From Betaproteobacteria bacterium (GTDB lineage: Bacteria; Pseudomonadota; Gammaproteobacteria; Burkholderiales; JACQAP01): DNA of 64,000 nt. The notes under the pieces were generated by a model. It made no database searches. It was not told the DNA's origin and saw only the letters and a list, made by a program, of their open reading frames with translations. Both the position numbers and the translations under genes were made by a program. The stretch spans positions 186,001 through 250,000 of the forward strand of contig JACQAP010000019.1 in the NCBI GenBank assembly GCA_016194905.1, written 5' to 3'. Of the stretch, positions 48,881 to 59,641 are shown in pieces (the first letter of the stretch is position 1; every line of letters begins with the position of its first letter).

Positions 48881-49485
48881 AGCCGATAGTCGTTCTCGCC
48901 TGTTTAATTGCCGCCGTGCTAGCTCTTCCGGTGCACGCCGAGCAGGGGAACGCCCGCATGTACAAGTGCATCGATACCGCGGGAAAGGTGTACTACTCGG
49001 ACAAGCTGAACCCGGATTGCGGCCAGAGCGTGGAGCTGAACCGCCAGGGCGTGGTCATGAAAAAGAAGGAGGTCGCCAAGCCCGGTCAGCCGCCCAAGGC
49101 CGACGTGACGGCAATAGCGAAAAGCACGCAGGAGCAGGAGCGGCGTGACCGTGCCCTGATGGCGACCTATACCAGTGAGGAAGAAATCGATGCTGCCCGC
49201 GATCGCAGCCTGGCCCTACCTGTGCAAGGGACTAAATCGATCGAGTCCAAGCTGGACAAGGTCAACCAGCAGTTGACCGAGTTGAAGAAACAGGCAGATG
49301 AGTTGGCGACGCAGAAAAAAACGTTGCCCGCCCATCTGCTGGAGGAAGTCAATGTCAGCCAGAAGGAAATTTCCGGGCTTGAGGCCGATCTCTCGCAGAG
49401 GAAAGTCCAGTCGGATTCGATTCGCGCCAGGTACGAAGCCGACAAGCAGCGTTTCCGCGAGTTGAAGGGCGCGGCCCCACAATAG
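48877..49485 (+). CDS. Exported DUF4124 protein with coiled coil
   Basis: A 202-residue periplasmic protein. The signal peptide is [21 protein letters not shown]. The DUF4124 region follows ([21 protein letters not shown]), with two Cys spaced for a disulfide. The C-terminal half (about residues 115-200) is a charged coiled coil with Lys/Glu/Gln heptads. Function is unknown; DUF4124 is common in betaproteobacterial envelope proteins. The ATG overlaps the pyrE stop, and the gene runs tail to tail into gatB with no gap. Confidence 0.85.
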   Translation: MKPIVVLACLIAAVLALPVHAEQGNARMYKCIDTAGKVYYSDKLNPDCGQSVELNRQGVVMKKKEVAKPGQPPKADVTAIAKSTQEQERRDRALMATYTSEEEIDAARDRSLALPVQGTKSIESKLDKVNQQLTELKKQADELATQKKTLPAHLLEEVNVSQKEISGLEADLSQRKVQSDSIRARYEADKQRFRELKGAAPQ

Positions 49486-50979
49486 TCAACCGAGCTTCTT
49501 CTTCAGTATTTCGTTGACCTGGGCGGGATTCGCCTTGCCTTGGCTTGCCTTCATGACCTGTCCGACCAGGGAATTGAAGGCCTTTTCCTTTCCACTGCGG
49601 TAGTCGGCAACCTGTTGCGCGTTGGCGGCGATCACTTCATCGACAATTTTCTCGATCGCACCAGCATCAGAAACCTGTTTCAGTCCTCGCGCCTCGATCG
49701 CACTATCGATTTCATCCGCTGGTCGGCAGGCTCTAGCATCTCGATCTGCATCCCAGAAACTGTTGAAGAGATCCCTCGCAGTTTTGGCGGCTATTGTCCC
49801 TTCATGCTCTCTAAGCACTAATCGTCCAAGCGTTTCCGGAGATATCCAGAACTGCCACGGCTCTCTCCCGTCTTCATTGAGCTTTCGAGAAACCTCGCCA
49901 ACAACCCAATTTGCGACACGTTTTACGAACGCAAGGTTGGCCAGCAATGCGATCGGAAAATCAGTGTCACTGTTCCGGATACATGCGTTCTCAAAGAATA
50001 AAGACTTCTCACGAGTGCTTGTGAGTTGTGAAGCGACCGCCGCTGAAAGTCCGTAAAGTTTTTGATAGTTGGCAGCTATCTCCCATGGGAGTTCAGGTAA
50101 ATCTGCCTTAATTTCATCCATCCATTCCGGTGCAATCTCCAGCGGCAACAGATCGGGGTCGGGGAAATAACGGTAGTCGTGTGCGTCCTCCTTGGTCCGC
50201 ATTACGCGCGTTTGCCCGGCATCGGCATCGAACAACACGGTTGCCTGTTGAATCTTGCCGCCGTCCTCCAGTATCTCGATCTGCCATTTGATCTCGTACT
50301 CGATCGCCTGCTGCAGGAAGCGAAAGGAGTTCAGATTCTTGATCTCCCGGCGCGTGCCGAGCGGCGCACCGGGACGCCGCACCGAAACATTGGCGTCACA
50401 GCGGAACGAGCCTTCCTCCATATTGCCGTCGCAGATGTCGATCCAGGTCACCAACGAGTGCATTGCCTTGGCGTAGGCAACCGCCTCCTCTGCCGAGTGC
50501 ATGACGGGCTCCGAGACAATTTCCAGCAGCGGCGTACCCGCGCGATTCAGGTCGATGCCGCTCATGCCCTCAAAATCCTCGTGCAGGGACTTGCCCGCAT
50601 CTTCTTCCAGGTGCGCGCGCGTGAGTTGTATCTCGATTTCGCCACGCGTCGGGGAAACGATGGGGATTTTCCCTCCCTGCACGATGGGAATTTCGTACTG
50701 GCTGATCTGGTAGCCTTTGGGAAGATCGGGATAGAAATAATTCTTGCGCGCGAAAATCGAGCGGCGATTGATGGTGCCCCCGATCGCCAGTCCGAAGCGA
50801 ATTGCGCGTTCGACTGCGCCCTTGTTCAGCACCGGCAGCACGCCGGGCAACGCCAAGTCCACGACGCTGGCCTGGGTGTTGGGTGCGGCACCAAACTGGG
50901 TCGATGCACTCGAAAAAATCTTCGATTGCGTCGACAACTGCGTGTGCGTCTCCAGTCCTATGACGACTTCCCAGTTCAT
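49486..50979 (-). CDS. gatB: Aspartyl/glutamyl-tRNA amidotransferase subunit B
   Basis: The tRNA-binding and kinase subunit of GatCAB, which amidates misacylated Asp-tRNA(Asn) and/or Glu-tRNA(Gln). It is 497 residues, opening [47 protein letters not shown] and [16 protein letters not shown] are conserved, and the tail domain ([20 protein letters not shown]) is complete. Codons from about 49700 to 50150 have a GC content near 48%, clearly below the N-terminal half. It is the last gene of gatC-gatA-gatB; an 87 bp spacer with a repeat element separates it from gatA. Confidence 0.97.
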   Translation of the reverse strand: MNWEVVIGLETHTQLSTQSKIFSSASTQFGAAPNTQASVVDLALPGVLPVLNKGAVERAIRFGLAIGGTINRRSIFARKNYFYPDLPKGYQISQYEIPIVQGGKIPIVSPTRGEIEIQLTRAHLEEDAGKSLHEDFEGMSGIDLNRAGTPLLEIVSEPVMHSAEEAVAYAKAMHSLVTWIDICDGNMEEGSFRCDANVSVRRPGAPLGTRREIKNLNSFRFLQQAIEYEIKWQIEILEDGGKIQQATVLFDADAGQTRVMRTKEDAHDYRYFPDPDLLPLEIAPEWMDEIKADLPELPWEIAANYQKLYGLSAAVASQLTSTREKSLFFENACIRNSDTDFPIALLANLAFVKRVANWVVGEVSRKLNEDGREPWQFWISPETLGRLVLREHEGTIAAKTARDLFNSFWDADRDARACRPADEIDSAIEARGLKQVSDAGAIEKIVDEVIAANAQQVADYRSGKEKAFNSLVGQVMKASQGKANPAQVNEILKKKLG

Positions 50980-50989
50980 AAGCTAGCGC

Positions 50990-51044
50990 AGGGCCGGGGG
51001 CCGAGGGATGCCCACGGGGTACTGGCCTTCGGCCATAAGGGGCA
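50990..51044. repeat. Heptamer-array repeat element in the gatA-gatB spacer
   Basis: Three 7-bp units (AGGGCCG, GGGGCCG, AGGGATG; 50990-51010) are followed by GGGTACTGGCCTTCGGCCAT and AAGG (51017-51040). Read on the other strand, this is the lptE core CCTTATGGCCGAAGGCC then a GTACCC variant. Confidence 0.7.
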
Positions 51045-51066
51045 AAGGTAAATAAATAGCCATCTC

Positions 51067-52518
51067 CTAGATTCCTGCCGGCGTACGCCTGTGCCAGTCG
51101 GTCGCTTGCTGATATTGGTGCGCGATGCCGAGCAATTTCGCTTCCTCGAAATAGTTCGCCATGAGTTGCAGCCCGACCGGACGGTTCTTCGCGCCGAAGC
51201 CGCAGGGTATGCTCATGCCTGGTATGCCCGCTAGGCTGCCGGGAATCGTGTAAAGATCCGACAGGTACATGGCGACGGGATCCGCCGCCTTCTCGCCAAA
51301 ACCGAACGCGACGCTGGTGGTCACCGGGCCGGCGATTACGTCGCATTGGCGGAATGCCTGCTGAAATTCATCGGCGATGATCCGGCGTACCTTCTGCGCC
51401 TGGATATAGTAGGCGTCGTAGTAGCCGTGCGACAGTACATAAGCGCCGATGAGGATCCGGCGCCGGGGTTCGGGTCCGAAGCCTTCCGCTCGCGATTTCT
51501 TGATCATGTCGTCGAGGTCTCCGTACTGGGCGGCACGATGGCCGTAGCGCACACCATCGAAGCGGCTCAGGTTGGATGAACACTCCGCCGGCGCGATGAC
51601 GTAATAGACCGGGATGCCGAGTGCCGCGTTCGGCAGCGAAATATCCACCAGCTCCACGCCCAGCCTGACGTATTCCTGGAGTGCCTCGCGCACCGCCTTC
51701 TCGACGTCCGGTTGCAATCCGTCACCGAAGAATTCTTTGGGCACGCCGATGCGCAAGCCCTTTACGCCGCGCTTCAGGTCGCGGGTGTAGTCCTCGCCTG
51801 CGCGGTCCACGCTGGTCGAATCCTTCGGGTCGAAACCCAGCATGGCATTGAAGATCAGCGCGGCGTCTTCCGCAGAACGGGTCATGATGCCGGCCTGGTC
51901 CAGGCTGGAAGCGAACGCGATCATGCCCCAGCGCGACGCGCGCCCATAAGTCGGCTTGATGCCGGTGACCCCGGAGAATGCCGCTGGTTCGCGGATCGAG
52001 CCGCCGGTGTCGGTCGCCGTCGCGGCGGGCGCGATGCGCGCCGCCACCGCCGCAGCGGAGCCGCCGGAACTCCCCCCGGGAACGGCGGTCTTGTCCCAGG
52101 GGTTCAACACGTTGCCGTAGTAGCTGTTCTCGTTCGACGAGCCCATCGCGAACTCGTCGCAGTTGAGCTTGCCGAGCGAAACCATGCCGGCTTTGGCTAG
52201 GTTGTCGACGACAGTTGCGTCAAACGGGCTCATGTAGCCCTTGAGCATGCGCGACGAAGCGGTCGACGCGAAGTCGCGCGTGACGAAAATGTCCTTGTGA
52301 GCAATCGGCACACCGGTGAGCGGCGTGGCCTCGCCGCGGGCGATGCGCGCGTCGGCAGCCCGGGCCTGTACCAGCGTGACTTCCGGGCGCACGTCCAGAA
52401 AGGCGTTCAGTTCTTTGTGGCGTTCGATGCGATCGAGGTACAGCTTCGCGAGTTCGCCCGCCGAGACTTGTTTGGCGGACAGCGCGCGACCGAGTTCGGC
52501 CACCGATTTCTCGAACAT
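51067..52518 (-). CDS. gatA: Aspartyl/glutamyl-tRNA amidotransferase subunit A
   Basis: Amidase-signature glutaminase subunit of GatCAB, 483 residues. The Ser-cisSer-Lys triad is visible: Lys in [11 protein letters not shown], the cis-Ser/Ser pair in [13 protein letters not shown] and [33 protein letters not shown] and ASSLDQAG follow in the usual order. It lies 9 bp after gatC on the minus strand. Confidence 0.97.
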   Translation of the reverse strand: MFEKSVAELGRALSAKQVSAGELAKLYLDRIERHKELNAFLDVRPEVTLVQARAADARIARGEATPLTGVPIAHKDIFVTRDFASTASSRMLKGYMSPFDATVVDNLAKAGMVSLGKLNCDEFAMGSSNENSYYGNVLNPWDKTAVPGGSSGGSAAAVAARIAPAATATDTGGSIREPAAFSGVTGIKPTYGRASRWGMIAFASSLDQAGIMTRSAEDAALIFNAMLGFDPKDSTSVDRAGEDYTRDLKRGVKGLRIGVPKEFFGDGLQPDVEKAVREALQEYVRLGVELVDISLPNAALGIPVYYVIAPAECSSNLSRFDGVRYGHRAAQYGDLDDMIKKSRAEGFGPEPRRRILIGAYVLSHGYYDAYYIQAQKVRRIIADEFQQAFRQCDVIAGPVTTSVAFGFGEKAADPVAMYLSDLYTIPGSLAGIPGMSIPCGFGAKNRPVGLQLMANYFEEAKLLGIAHQYQQATDWHRRTPAGI

Positions 52519-52527
52519 CCGGTACCC

Positions 52528-52815
52528 CTACTCGATTACGCGGGGCACGAGGAACAGTCCGTCCTGCCTGGCGGGGGCGTTCTTCATGTTGGCTTCGCGG
52601 TCGGGTTTGTCGCTCGCCAGATCCTCGCGCAGGCGCTGGCTGCCCCCGAGCGGATGCGACATCGGCTCGATGCCGGTGGTGTTTACCGATTGCAGTTGCT
52701 CGATCAGCCGGAAAATCCCGTTCAGCTGTATAAGCGTCTGTTCGGTTTCCGCCTCGGTGATCTCGATACGTGCGAGATGGGCAATGCGCTTGACGTCGCT
52801 GGAAGTGAGTGGCAT
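52528..52815 (-). CDS. gatC: Aspartyl/glutamyl-tRNA amidotransferase subunit C
   Basis: Small stabilising subunit of GatCAB, 95 residues. It begins [20 protein letters not shown] and ends [11 protein letters not shown], both typical. Start is set at 52815; the frame is open to 52974 but the extra residues are not GatC-like. It is divergent from mreB, with 170 bp between the starts. Confidence 0.95.
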   Translation of the reverse strand: MPLTSSDVKRIAHLARIEITEAETEQTLIQLNGIFRLIEQLQSVNTTGIEPMSHPLGGSQRLREDLASDKPDREANMKNAPARQDGLFLVPRVIE

Positions 52816-52916
52816 TTCCGGAAATCTTTTGGTCGGTTGCAGCGGGTTCGGGCGCGGGATTTTCGGGCATTGTCGTCCATACCGGACACCCCCTGACTTC
52901 TCCCGCTTTTTGTTAA

Positions 52917-54029
<1,113 letters not shown>

Positions 54030-54030
54030 C

Positions 54031-54150
54031 AGGGGTGAGGCACTGGGCGTGAGGCGTCATTTAGCGGGCTTCGGGGCTGCCGCCATCCCCTGGCTCCGGT
54101 TACCCCTCAAGGGCACCCGTCGGGCGGGTATTGAAAAGAAGGTATCCGAA
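54031..54150. repeat. Heptamer-type repeat element in the mreB-mreC spacer
   Basis: The 139 bp spacer holds degenerate 7-bp steps (GGGGTGA, GGCACTG, GGCGTGA, GGCGTCA) and then ACCCCTCAAGGG, a 13 bp palindromic insert, and GGTATTGAAAAGAA (54102-54140). The two flanking blocks are identical to those in the polA element. Confidence 0.62.
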
Positions 54151-54168
54151 AAGAACCCCCGCCGCTAG

Positions 54169-55074
54169 ATGGAATACACGCCGCCGCCATTCTTCAAGCG
54201 AGGCCCCAGCCTCCTTGCCCGCCTCGGTTTCTTCGCCCTCCTGTCCCTGATCCTGCTGTACGCCGACGCCCGCTTCCACTACATGGAAGCCATGCGCAAG
54301 GTCATCGCCGTCGTCCTCTATCCTTTGCAGGAGTTTGCCGATGCGCCCGGCCAGGCCGCTTCGCGCATCAGCAACTTCTTCGTATCCCAGTCTTACCTGC
54401 AGCGCGAGAACGACCGCCTGTCGCACGAAAATTTCCTCCATGCCGCACAACTTCAATCGCAGCAGGCGTTGATCGCCGAAAACCAGCACCTGCGCCAATT
54501 GCTGGAAATGCAGGAGCGCGCCGAGCAGACGTCCACGGCGGCCGAAATTCTTTATGTGGGCCGCGATCCGTTCAGCCGCAAGGTCATTATCGACAAGGGT
54601 TCTTCGCAGGATATCGAGGAAGGCGCCGCCGTCGTGGACGATACGGGACTCATCGGACAGGTCACCCGCACTTTTCCATGGACTGCCGAAGTCGCGCTGA
54701 TAACCGACCGCGAGCAGGTGGTTCCCGTCCAAGTGGTGCGCAACGGACTTCGTGCGGTCGTGTTCGGGATCGGCTACGACGGCGCCCTCGATCTGCGCTT
54801 CATGCCGGTCAACACGGACGTCGAGAACGGCGACGTGCTGGTCACTTCAGGCATCGACGGAGTCTATCCGCCCGGCCTGCCGGTCGCGGTGGTGTCGAAC
54901 ATCGAGCGCAACGCCGCCTATCCGTTCGCCAAGATCACCTGCACCCCGGCTGCAGGGGCGAATCGCAACCGGCAAGTGTTGGTGATGTCCCGGCTGGCAC
55001 CGTTGCCCGAGTATCCGGCAGCGCCTGATACCAGGAAAACCGGCAAGGCCAAGAAAGCGAGGAAAGGCGGATGA
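54169..55074 (+). CDS. mreC: Rod shape-determining protein MreC
   Basis: Periplasmic scaffold of the elongasome, 301 residues. A short cytoplasmic tail and a membrane helix (LARLGFFALLSLILLYADA) precede a coiled coil (about 65-115) and the beta domain with VVDDTGLIGQVTRTFPWTAEVALITDR and VLVTSGIDGVYPPGLPVAVV, both conserved MreC segments. The C-terminal tail is basic. Start at the ATG at 54169. The end overlaps mreD (ATGA). An unusual repeat-bearing spacer separates it from mreB. Confidence 0.95.
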   Translation: MEYTPPPFFKRGPSLLARLGFFALLSLILLYADARFHYMEAMRKVIAVVLYPLQEFADAPGQAASRISNFFVSQSYLQRENDRLSHENFLHAAQLQSQQALIAENQHLRQLLEMQERAEQTSTAAEILYVGRDPFSRKVIIDKGSSQDIEEGAAVVDDTGLIGQVTRTFPWTAEVALITDREQVVPVQVVRNGLRAVVFGIGYDGALDLRFMPVNTDVENGDVLVTSGIDGVYPPGLPVAVVSNIERNAAYPFAKITCTPAAGANRNRQVLVMSRLAPLPEYPAAPDTRKTGKAKKARKGG

Positions 55075-55607
55075 TGCGTTCGCCGATGTTCGGCAAGCTG
55101 AGCGGCAGCGAAGAGATCCTCCTGCCGGTGAAGCCGCTCTACATAACGGTCACGCTGTTCGTCGCGCTGATGATCAATCTTCTGCCGCTGACGGGCTTGG
55201 TGCTGGGGTTGCGTCCGGACTTCGTTGCGCTCGTGCTGCTCTACTGGGGCATTCACCAGCCGCGCAAGATCGGATTCCTGCCGGCGTGGCTGCTGGGTTT
55301 GGCGATGGACGTTGCCGACGGCAGTCTGTTCGGCCAGCATGCTCTCGCCTACGCGGTGATGATGTTTGCCGCGATCGCCCTGCATCGGCGCGTGTCGATG
55401 TTCGACATGCGCCACCAGATTCTGCATGTTCTGCCGATCCTGCTGATCATGCAGCTGATTGTGCTGGGTGTTCGCCAGGCGGCCGGCGGCGATTTTCCCG
55501 ACTGGTGGTATTTCCTGTCCAGCATCACCGGCGCGCTGCTATGGCCGGCGACCGACCTGCTGCTGAAGATCCCCCTGCGCCAGCGCACTGATCCGGACGA
55601 GGCGTGA
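55071..55607 (+). CDS. mreD: Rod shape-determining protein MreD
   Basis: Polytopic inner-membrane protein of 178 residues with five or six membrane segments. The LRPDFVALVLLYWGIHQPRKIGF region and LLGLAMDVADGSLFGQHAL are the MreD signatures. It overlaps mreC by 4 bp and is followed 37 bp later by mrdA. It acts with MreB and MreC in wall elongation. Confidence 0.93.
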   Translation: MMRSPMFGKLSGSEEILLPVKPLYITVTLFVALMINLLPLTGLVLGLRPDFVALVLLYWGIHQPRKIGFLPAWLLGLAMDVADGSLFGQHALAYAVMMFAAIALHRRVSMFDMRHQILHVLPILLIMQLIVLGVRQAAGGDFPDWWYFLSSITGALLWPATDLLLKIPLRQRTDPDEA

Positions 55608-55644
55608 ACGGTCGCATAACCATGCTGGCCTGGTCCGCCGTGCG

Positions 55645-57546
55645 ATGAATCGAACCGTTGAGCTTCGCGATCACCAGCGCGAGCTGTACTACTTCCAGTT
55701 GCGGCTGGCAATCGTCGGCGGTGCGGTGCTGTGCGCCTTCTTCGTCCTGCTGGTACGTTTCTTCTATGTGCAGGTGATCCAACACGAGTACTACCACACG
55801 CTCGCCGAACAGAACCGCATCTTCATCGTTCCAGTGGTGCCAAATCGTGGGCTCATCCTGGACCGCAACGGCGTCGTGCTCGCGCACAACTTTGCCGCCT
55901 ATACCCTGGAGATAACGCCCTCGCTGGTCGGCGACCTCGAACAGACCATCATGGATCTGTCCGGGCTGGTGGAGATCACGCCGAAAGACCGCAAACGCTT
56001 CCAGAAACTGCTCGAAGAGGGGCACGATTTCGCCAGCATCCCGATCCGCACGCGCCTGAACGACGAGGAAGCGGCGCGCTTTGCGGTGAACAACTACCGG
56101 TTTCCCGGCGTGGAGATCAATGCCCGGCTATTCCGTCATTACCCGAATGCCGAGATCGCTTCGCATGTCGTCGGCTACATCGGGCGCATTAGCGACAATG
56201 ACGTCGATAAACTGCGTAACCAGGGCACGGCCGCCAACTACAGCGCGTCCGATTACATCGGTAAGGTCGGATTGGAGCAGCGCTACGAGACGGAATTGCG
56301 CGGGGTTACCGGTTACGAACATGTCGAGACCGACGCCAACGGTAAATCAGTACGAACCCTGCGCAGCATTCTTCCGGTTTCGGGCAACAATCTCACGCTG
56401 GCACTCGATGCGAGGCTGCAGCAGGTGGCCGAGCAGGCGTTCGGCGAGCATCGCGGATCGCTGGTGGCCATCGAGCCCTCGACCGGCGGGGTGCTGGCGC
56501 TGGTGTCCAAGCCCGGGTTCGACCCGAACCTGTTCGTCGAGGGCATCGATCCGCAGAACTGGGATGCGCTCAACAACTCGCCCGACCATCCGCTCAACAA
56601 CCGCGCGCTGCAGGGAGTGTATCCGCCGGGGTCGACGTTCAAACCGTTCATGGCGCTGACCGGCCTCGAACTGGGCAAGCGCAAGCCGGGCTTCACCATC
56701 AGCGATCCGGGCTACTTCGTGTTGAGCGGGGGAGGCGGCCACGTCTACCGTGACTGGAAAGCCGGCGGCCACGGCATGGTGGACCTGCACAAGGCCATCG
56801 TGCAGTCCTGCGACACCTATTTCTACGGACTGGCGCAGGATCTCGGCATCGATGCGATCCACCAGTTCATCGGCCAGTTCGGCTTCGGCAAGTTCACCGG
56901 CATCGACATCGACGGGGAGGTGGACGGCCTGCTGCCTTCGCAGGAATGGAAGCAGAAGCGCTTTCAGCAGAAGTGGTTCGTCGGCGACACCATCTCGATC
57001 GGCGTCGGGCAGGGCTATATGCTCGCCACGCCGCTGCAACTCGCTTTTGCCACGGCGATTCTCGCCAACGACGGCCGCGTGTTCCGCCCGCATGTGGTCA
57101 GGCAGATCCAGGACAGCCAGACCGATGCCATTACGATCATCGAGCCGCAGCCGCGAGCGGAAATTCCGCTCTCGACCGAAAACGTCAAGCGCGTGCGCGA
57201 TGCGATGATCGACGTTACCAGGCCCGGCGGCACGGCGGCATGGGCGGGCCTGAACGCGAAGTATCTTTTTGCCGGCAAGACCGGCACCGCGCAGGTCATC
57301 GGCATGAAAGGCCAGAAGTACGAGGAGAGCAAAGTCAACGAACGCCATCGCGATCACGCTCTGTTCATCGCCTACGCGCCGGCGGATGATCCCAAGATCG
57401 CGCTGGCGATCCTGGTGGAAAACGGCGGTCACGGCGCCAGCACGGCAGCGCCGATCGCGCGTCAGGTGCTGGACTACTATCTGCTCGGCAAGGAGCCGCC
57501 GCCGCCCAAGCCGATCGCCAAGGAAGAGGAACAGGAGAATGATTAA
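55645..57546 (+). CDS. mrdA: Penicillin-binding protein 2 (elongation transpeptidase)
   Basis: Class B PBP of 633 residues that cross-links peptidoglycan during elongation. An N-terminal membrane helix (LAIVGGAVLCAFFVLLVRFF) leads to the PBP dimer domain (NRGLILDRNGVVLAHN). The transpeptidase has SxxK in PPGSTFKPFMALTG (Ser near 330), SxN-like SCDTYFY and KTG in FAGKTGTAQV near 545. WFVGDTISIGVGQGYMLATPLQLA is also typical. It overlaps rodA by 8 bp, so the transpeptidase and its glycosyltransferase partner are translationally coupled. Confidence 0.97.
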   Translation: MNRTVELRDHQRELYYFQLRLAIVGGAVLCAFFVLLVRFFYVQVIQHEYYHTLAEQNRIFIVPVVPNRGLILDRNGVVLAHNFAAYTLEITPSLVGDLEQTIMDLSGLVEITPKDRKRFQKLLEEGHDFASIPIRTRLNDEEAARFAVNNYRFPGVEINARLFRHYPNAEIASHVVGYIGRISDNDVDKLRNQGTAANYSASDYIGKVGLEQRYETELRGVTGYEHVETDANGKSVRTLRSILPVSGNNLTLALDARLQQVAEQAFGEHRGSLVAIEPSTGGVLALVSKPGFDPNLFVEGIDPQNWDALNNSPDHPLNNRALQGVYPPGSTFKPFMALTGLELGKRKPGFTISDPGYFVLSGGGGHVYRDWKAGGHGMVDLHKAIVQSCDTYFYGLAQDLGIDAIHQFIGQFGFGKFTGIDIDGEVDGLLPSQEWKQKRFQQKWFVGDTISIGVGQGYMLATPLQLAFATAILANDGRVFRPHVVRQIQDSQTDAITIIEPQPRAEIPLSTENVKRVRDAMIDVTRPGGTAAWAGLNAKYLFAGKTGTAQVIGMKGQKYEESKVNERHRDHALFIAYAPADDPKIALAILVENGGHGASTAAPIARQVLDYYLLGKEPPPPKPIAKEEEQEND

Positions 57547-58633
57547 CCGACTGCTGGCCTACCTGGTCAAGCACATCGACCGTTATCTGATGGGACTGGT
57601 GGCGGCGTTGCTGGTGATGGGACTGATCACATTGTTCAGCGCCTCGGGTGAAAGCTTCGAGCGGGTGACCGGCCAGATCATCAATATCTGTGCGGCACTG
57701 ACCATCATGTGGATTGCCGCCAATGTCCCGCTGCATTACCTGTCGCGGATAGCGTTACCGCTGTACGTAGTCGGCCTGGTCCTTCTGGTCGGGGTGGCGG
57801 TCGCCGGAGAAGTGGTCAACGGCGCGCGCCGCTGGCTCAATCTCGGATTCACGCGCATTCAGCCATCGGAACTGATGAAAATTGCGGTCCCGCTGCTGCT
57901 GGCATGGTATTTCGATCGCTATGAAGCGATCCTGAAGACGCGCAACTTCGTCCTCGGTGCAGTGCTCGTCATCGTGCCGGTGCTGCTCATCGCACGACAG
58001 CCCGATCTCGGCACCGCTTTGCTGGTGACCGCCGCGGGATTCTACGTGCTCTTCCTGGCCGGGCTGTCCTGGAAAATTCTGGTTGGACTTGGGCTGGTGG
58101 GGGGCGCCAGCCTGCCTTTTCTGTGGTCGATGCTGCACGATTACCAGCGCCAGCGCGTATTGACGCTGCTTGATCCTTCCCAGGACCCGCTCGGTGCCGG
58201 CTATCACACGATCCAGTCGACCATCGCGCTCGGATCGGGCGGATTTTTCGGCAAAGGGTGGTTGAACGGAACCCAGGCCCACCTCGACTTCCTGCCGGAG
58301 CGAACCACCGACTTCATTTTCGCGGTGTATGCCGAAGAGTTCGGCATGGTCGGGAATCTGGTGTTGATGGTGCTGTTCCTGCTGGTGATCGGCCGCGGTC
58401 TGGTCATCGCTGCCAACGCGCCCACATTGTTTACCCGGTTGCTCGCAGGCGCGATCACACTGACATTCTTCACCTACGCGTTCGTCAACATGGGCATGGT
58501 CAGCGGAATCCTGCCGGTGGTCGGCGTGCCGTTGCCGCTGATCAGCTACGGCGGTACCTCGCTCGTAACCATACTATTTGGCATTGGATTGCTGATGAGT
58601 ATCCATACGCATCGAAGGCTGGTACAGACCTAG
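57539..58633 (+). CDS. rodA: Peptidoglycan glycosyltransferase RodA (MrdB)
   Basis: SEDS-family polymerase of 364 residues with ~10 membrane segments, working with PBP2. Signatures: NGARRWLNLGFTRIQPSELMKIAVP, IARQPDLGTALLV, the long extracellular loop RVLTLLDPSQDPLGAGYHTIQS containing the catalytic Asp, and FLPERTTDFIFAVYAEEFG. The C terminus GVPLPLISYGGTSLVT is conserved. Start is the ATG at 57539 within the end of mrdA. Its stop codon touches a heptamer repeat array. Confidence 0.97.
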   Translation: MINRLLAYLVKHIDRYLMGLVAALLVMGLITLFSASGESFERVTGQIINICAALTIMWIAANVPLHYLSRIALPLYVVGLVLLVGVAVAGEVVNGARRWLNLGFTRIQPSELMKIAVPLLLAWYFDRYEAILKTRNFVLGAVLVIVPVLLIARQPDLGTALLVTAAGFYVLFLAGLSWKILVGLGLVGGASLPFLWSMLHDYQRQRVLTLLDPSQDPLGAGYHTIQSTIALGSGGFFGKGWLNGTQAHLDFLPERTTDFIFAVYAEEFGMVGNLVLMVLFLLVIGRGLVIAANAPTLFTRLLAGAITLTFFTYAFVNMGMVSGILPVVGVPLPLISYGGTSLVTILFGIGLLMSIHTHRRLVQT

Positions 58634-58775
58634 GACTCGGGACTCAGGGCTGAGGACTCAGTGAAAAGCAAACATCAAAAATGCGCAATCCGCATGCATT
58701 CCGTAATGTCAATTTTGCTGCACCGTGCTTCAAAGACCACTAACTTAGTCCCGAGTCCCGAGTCCCGAGTCCTCG
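58633..58775. repeat. Inverted heptamer arrays flanking 87 bp between rodA and rlpA
   Basis: Left array: GGACTCG, GGACTCA, GGGCTGA, GGACTCA (58633-58660). Right array, opposite orientation: GTCCCGA three times then GTCCTCG (58748-58775). The 87 bp between (58661-58747) are AT-richer than neighbouring coding DNA. The left array begins in the last base of the rodA stop codon, and the right array ends 2 bp before an rlpA ATG. Confidence 0.85.
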
Positions 58776-59620
58776 TGATGGCGACCTTGGTCGCCATCAC
58801 GCTCGCGGGTTGCGGCAGCGCCCCGTCGCGTCCCGCGACGTCGAAGCCCGGCGGCTATTATCTGGACGACGGACCCGGGCCAAACCCGCCGGCGAATCTG
58901 GATTCGGTTCCCGAGCCGACGCCGAAGGTCGAACCGATCAACAAATACACCAGCCGGCCGTATGCAGTGCTCGGCCGGGCCTACACGCCTTATACCCAGC
59001 TTGCGCCGTACAAGGCGCGTGGCGTCGCGAGCTGGTACGGCAAGCGTTATCACGGGCAGAAAACTTCCTCGGGCGAGGTGTACGACATGTATGCGATGAC
59101 CGCGGCACATACCATCCTGCCGCTGCCGAGCTACGCGCGAGTGACCAATGTCGCCACCGGCAAATCGGTAGTCGTGCGCGTGAACGATCGCGGCCCCTTT
59201 CACGAAGACAGGCTGATCGATCTTTCATACATTGCCGCGCAACGTCTTGGTCTGCTCGGTCGGGGCAGCGGCATGGTCGAGGTCGAAGCGATCGTCCCCG
59301 GCAACGAGGTATCGCCTGTTGTCCTTGCGGCGCCGCCGGAACCCGTATCCGCGCCTGCCCCCGCCGCATCGACGGTCAGCACCGAGTCCGGCGGCATCTA
59401 CGTGCAACTCGGCGCGTTCTCGGTGGCCGAGAATGCCGACGCCTTTCTGCGCAAGATGCGCATCGATCTGGGCTGGCTGTCCGACTCGATGCACGTTTAC
59501 CGGAAGGATGGCCTCTACCGGGTGCATGCCGGGCCTTATTCCAGCCGTGAAGAGGCGGGGCGTACTGCCGAGCGCGTCCAGAAGGAACTCGGCTTCAAGG
59601 CATTGGTGCTCGATCGTTAA
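58661..59620 (+). CDS. rlpA: Septal ring lytic transglycosylase RlpA (lipoprotein)
   Basis: Outer-membrane lipoprotein that cleaves naked glycan strands. The lipobox TLAGC is followed by a Pro-rich linker. The double-psi beta-barrel catalytic domain has GVASWYGKRYHGQKTSSGE, YDMYAMTAAHTILPLPSYAR and VVVRVNDRGPFHEDRLIDLS. A C-terminal SPOR domain (IYVQLGAFSVAENADAFLRK to VHAGPYSSREEA) targets septal peptidoglycan. The start is uncertain. The GTG at 58661 puts 39 residues, partly from a repeat element, before MATLVAITLAGC; the ATG at 58778 gives a signal peptide without positive charges; the ATG at 58706 is intermediate. It is the last elongasome-cluster gene. Confidence 0.92.
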   Translation: MKSKHQKCAIRMHSVMSILLHRASKTTNLVPSPESRVLVMATLVAITLAGCGSAPSRPATSKPGGYYLDDGPGPNPPANLDSVPEPTPKVEPINKYTSRPYAVLGRAYTPYTQLAPYKARGVASWYGKRYHGQKTSSGEVYDMYAMTAAHTILPLPSYARVTNVATGKSVVVRVNDRGPFHEDRLIDLSYIAAQRLGLLGRGSGMVEVEAIVPGNEVSPVVLAAPPEPVSAPAPAASTVSTESGGIYVQLGAFSVAENADAFLRKMRIDLGWLSDSMHVYRKDGLYRVHAGPYSSREEAGRTAERVQKELGFKALVLDR

Positions 59621-59641
59621 GACCAGACCTGGGTGAATATC

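Noticed and set aside
58633-58775. CRISPR-like array
   Set aside because: Units are 7 bp with no spacers and occur as inverted blocks; there are no cas genes in the window.
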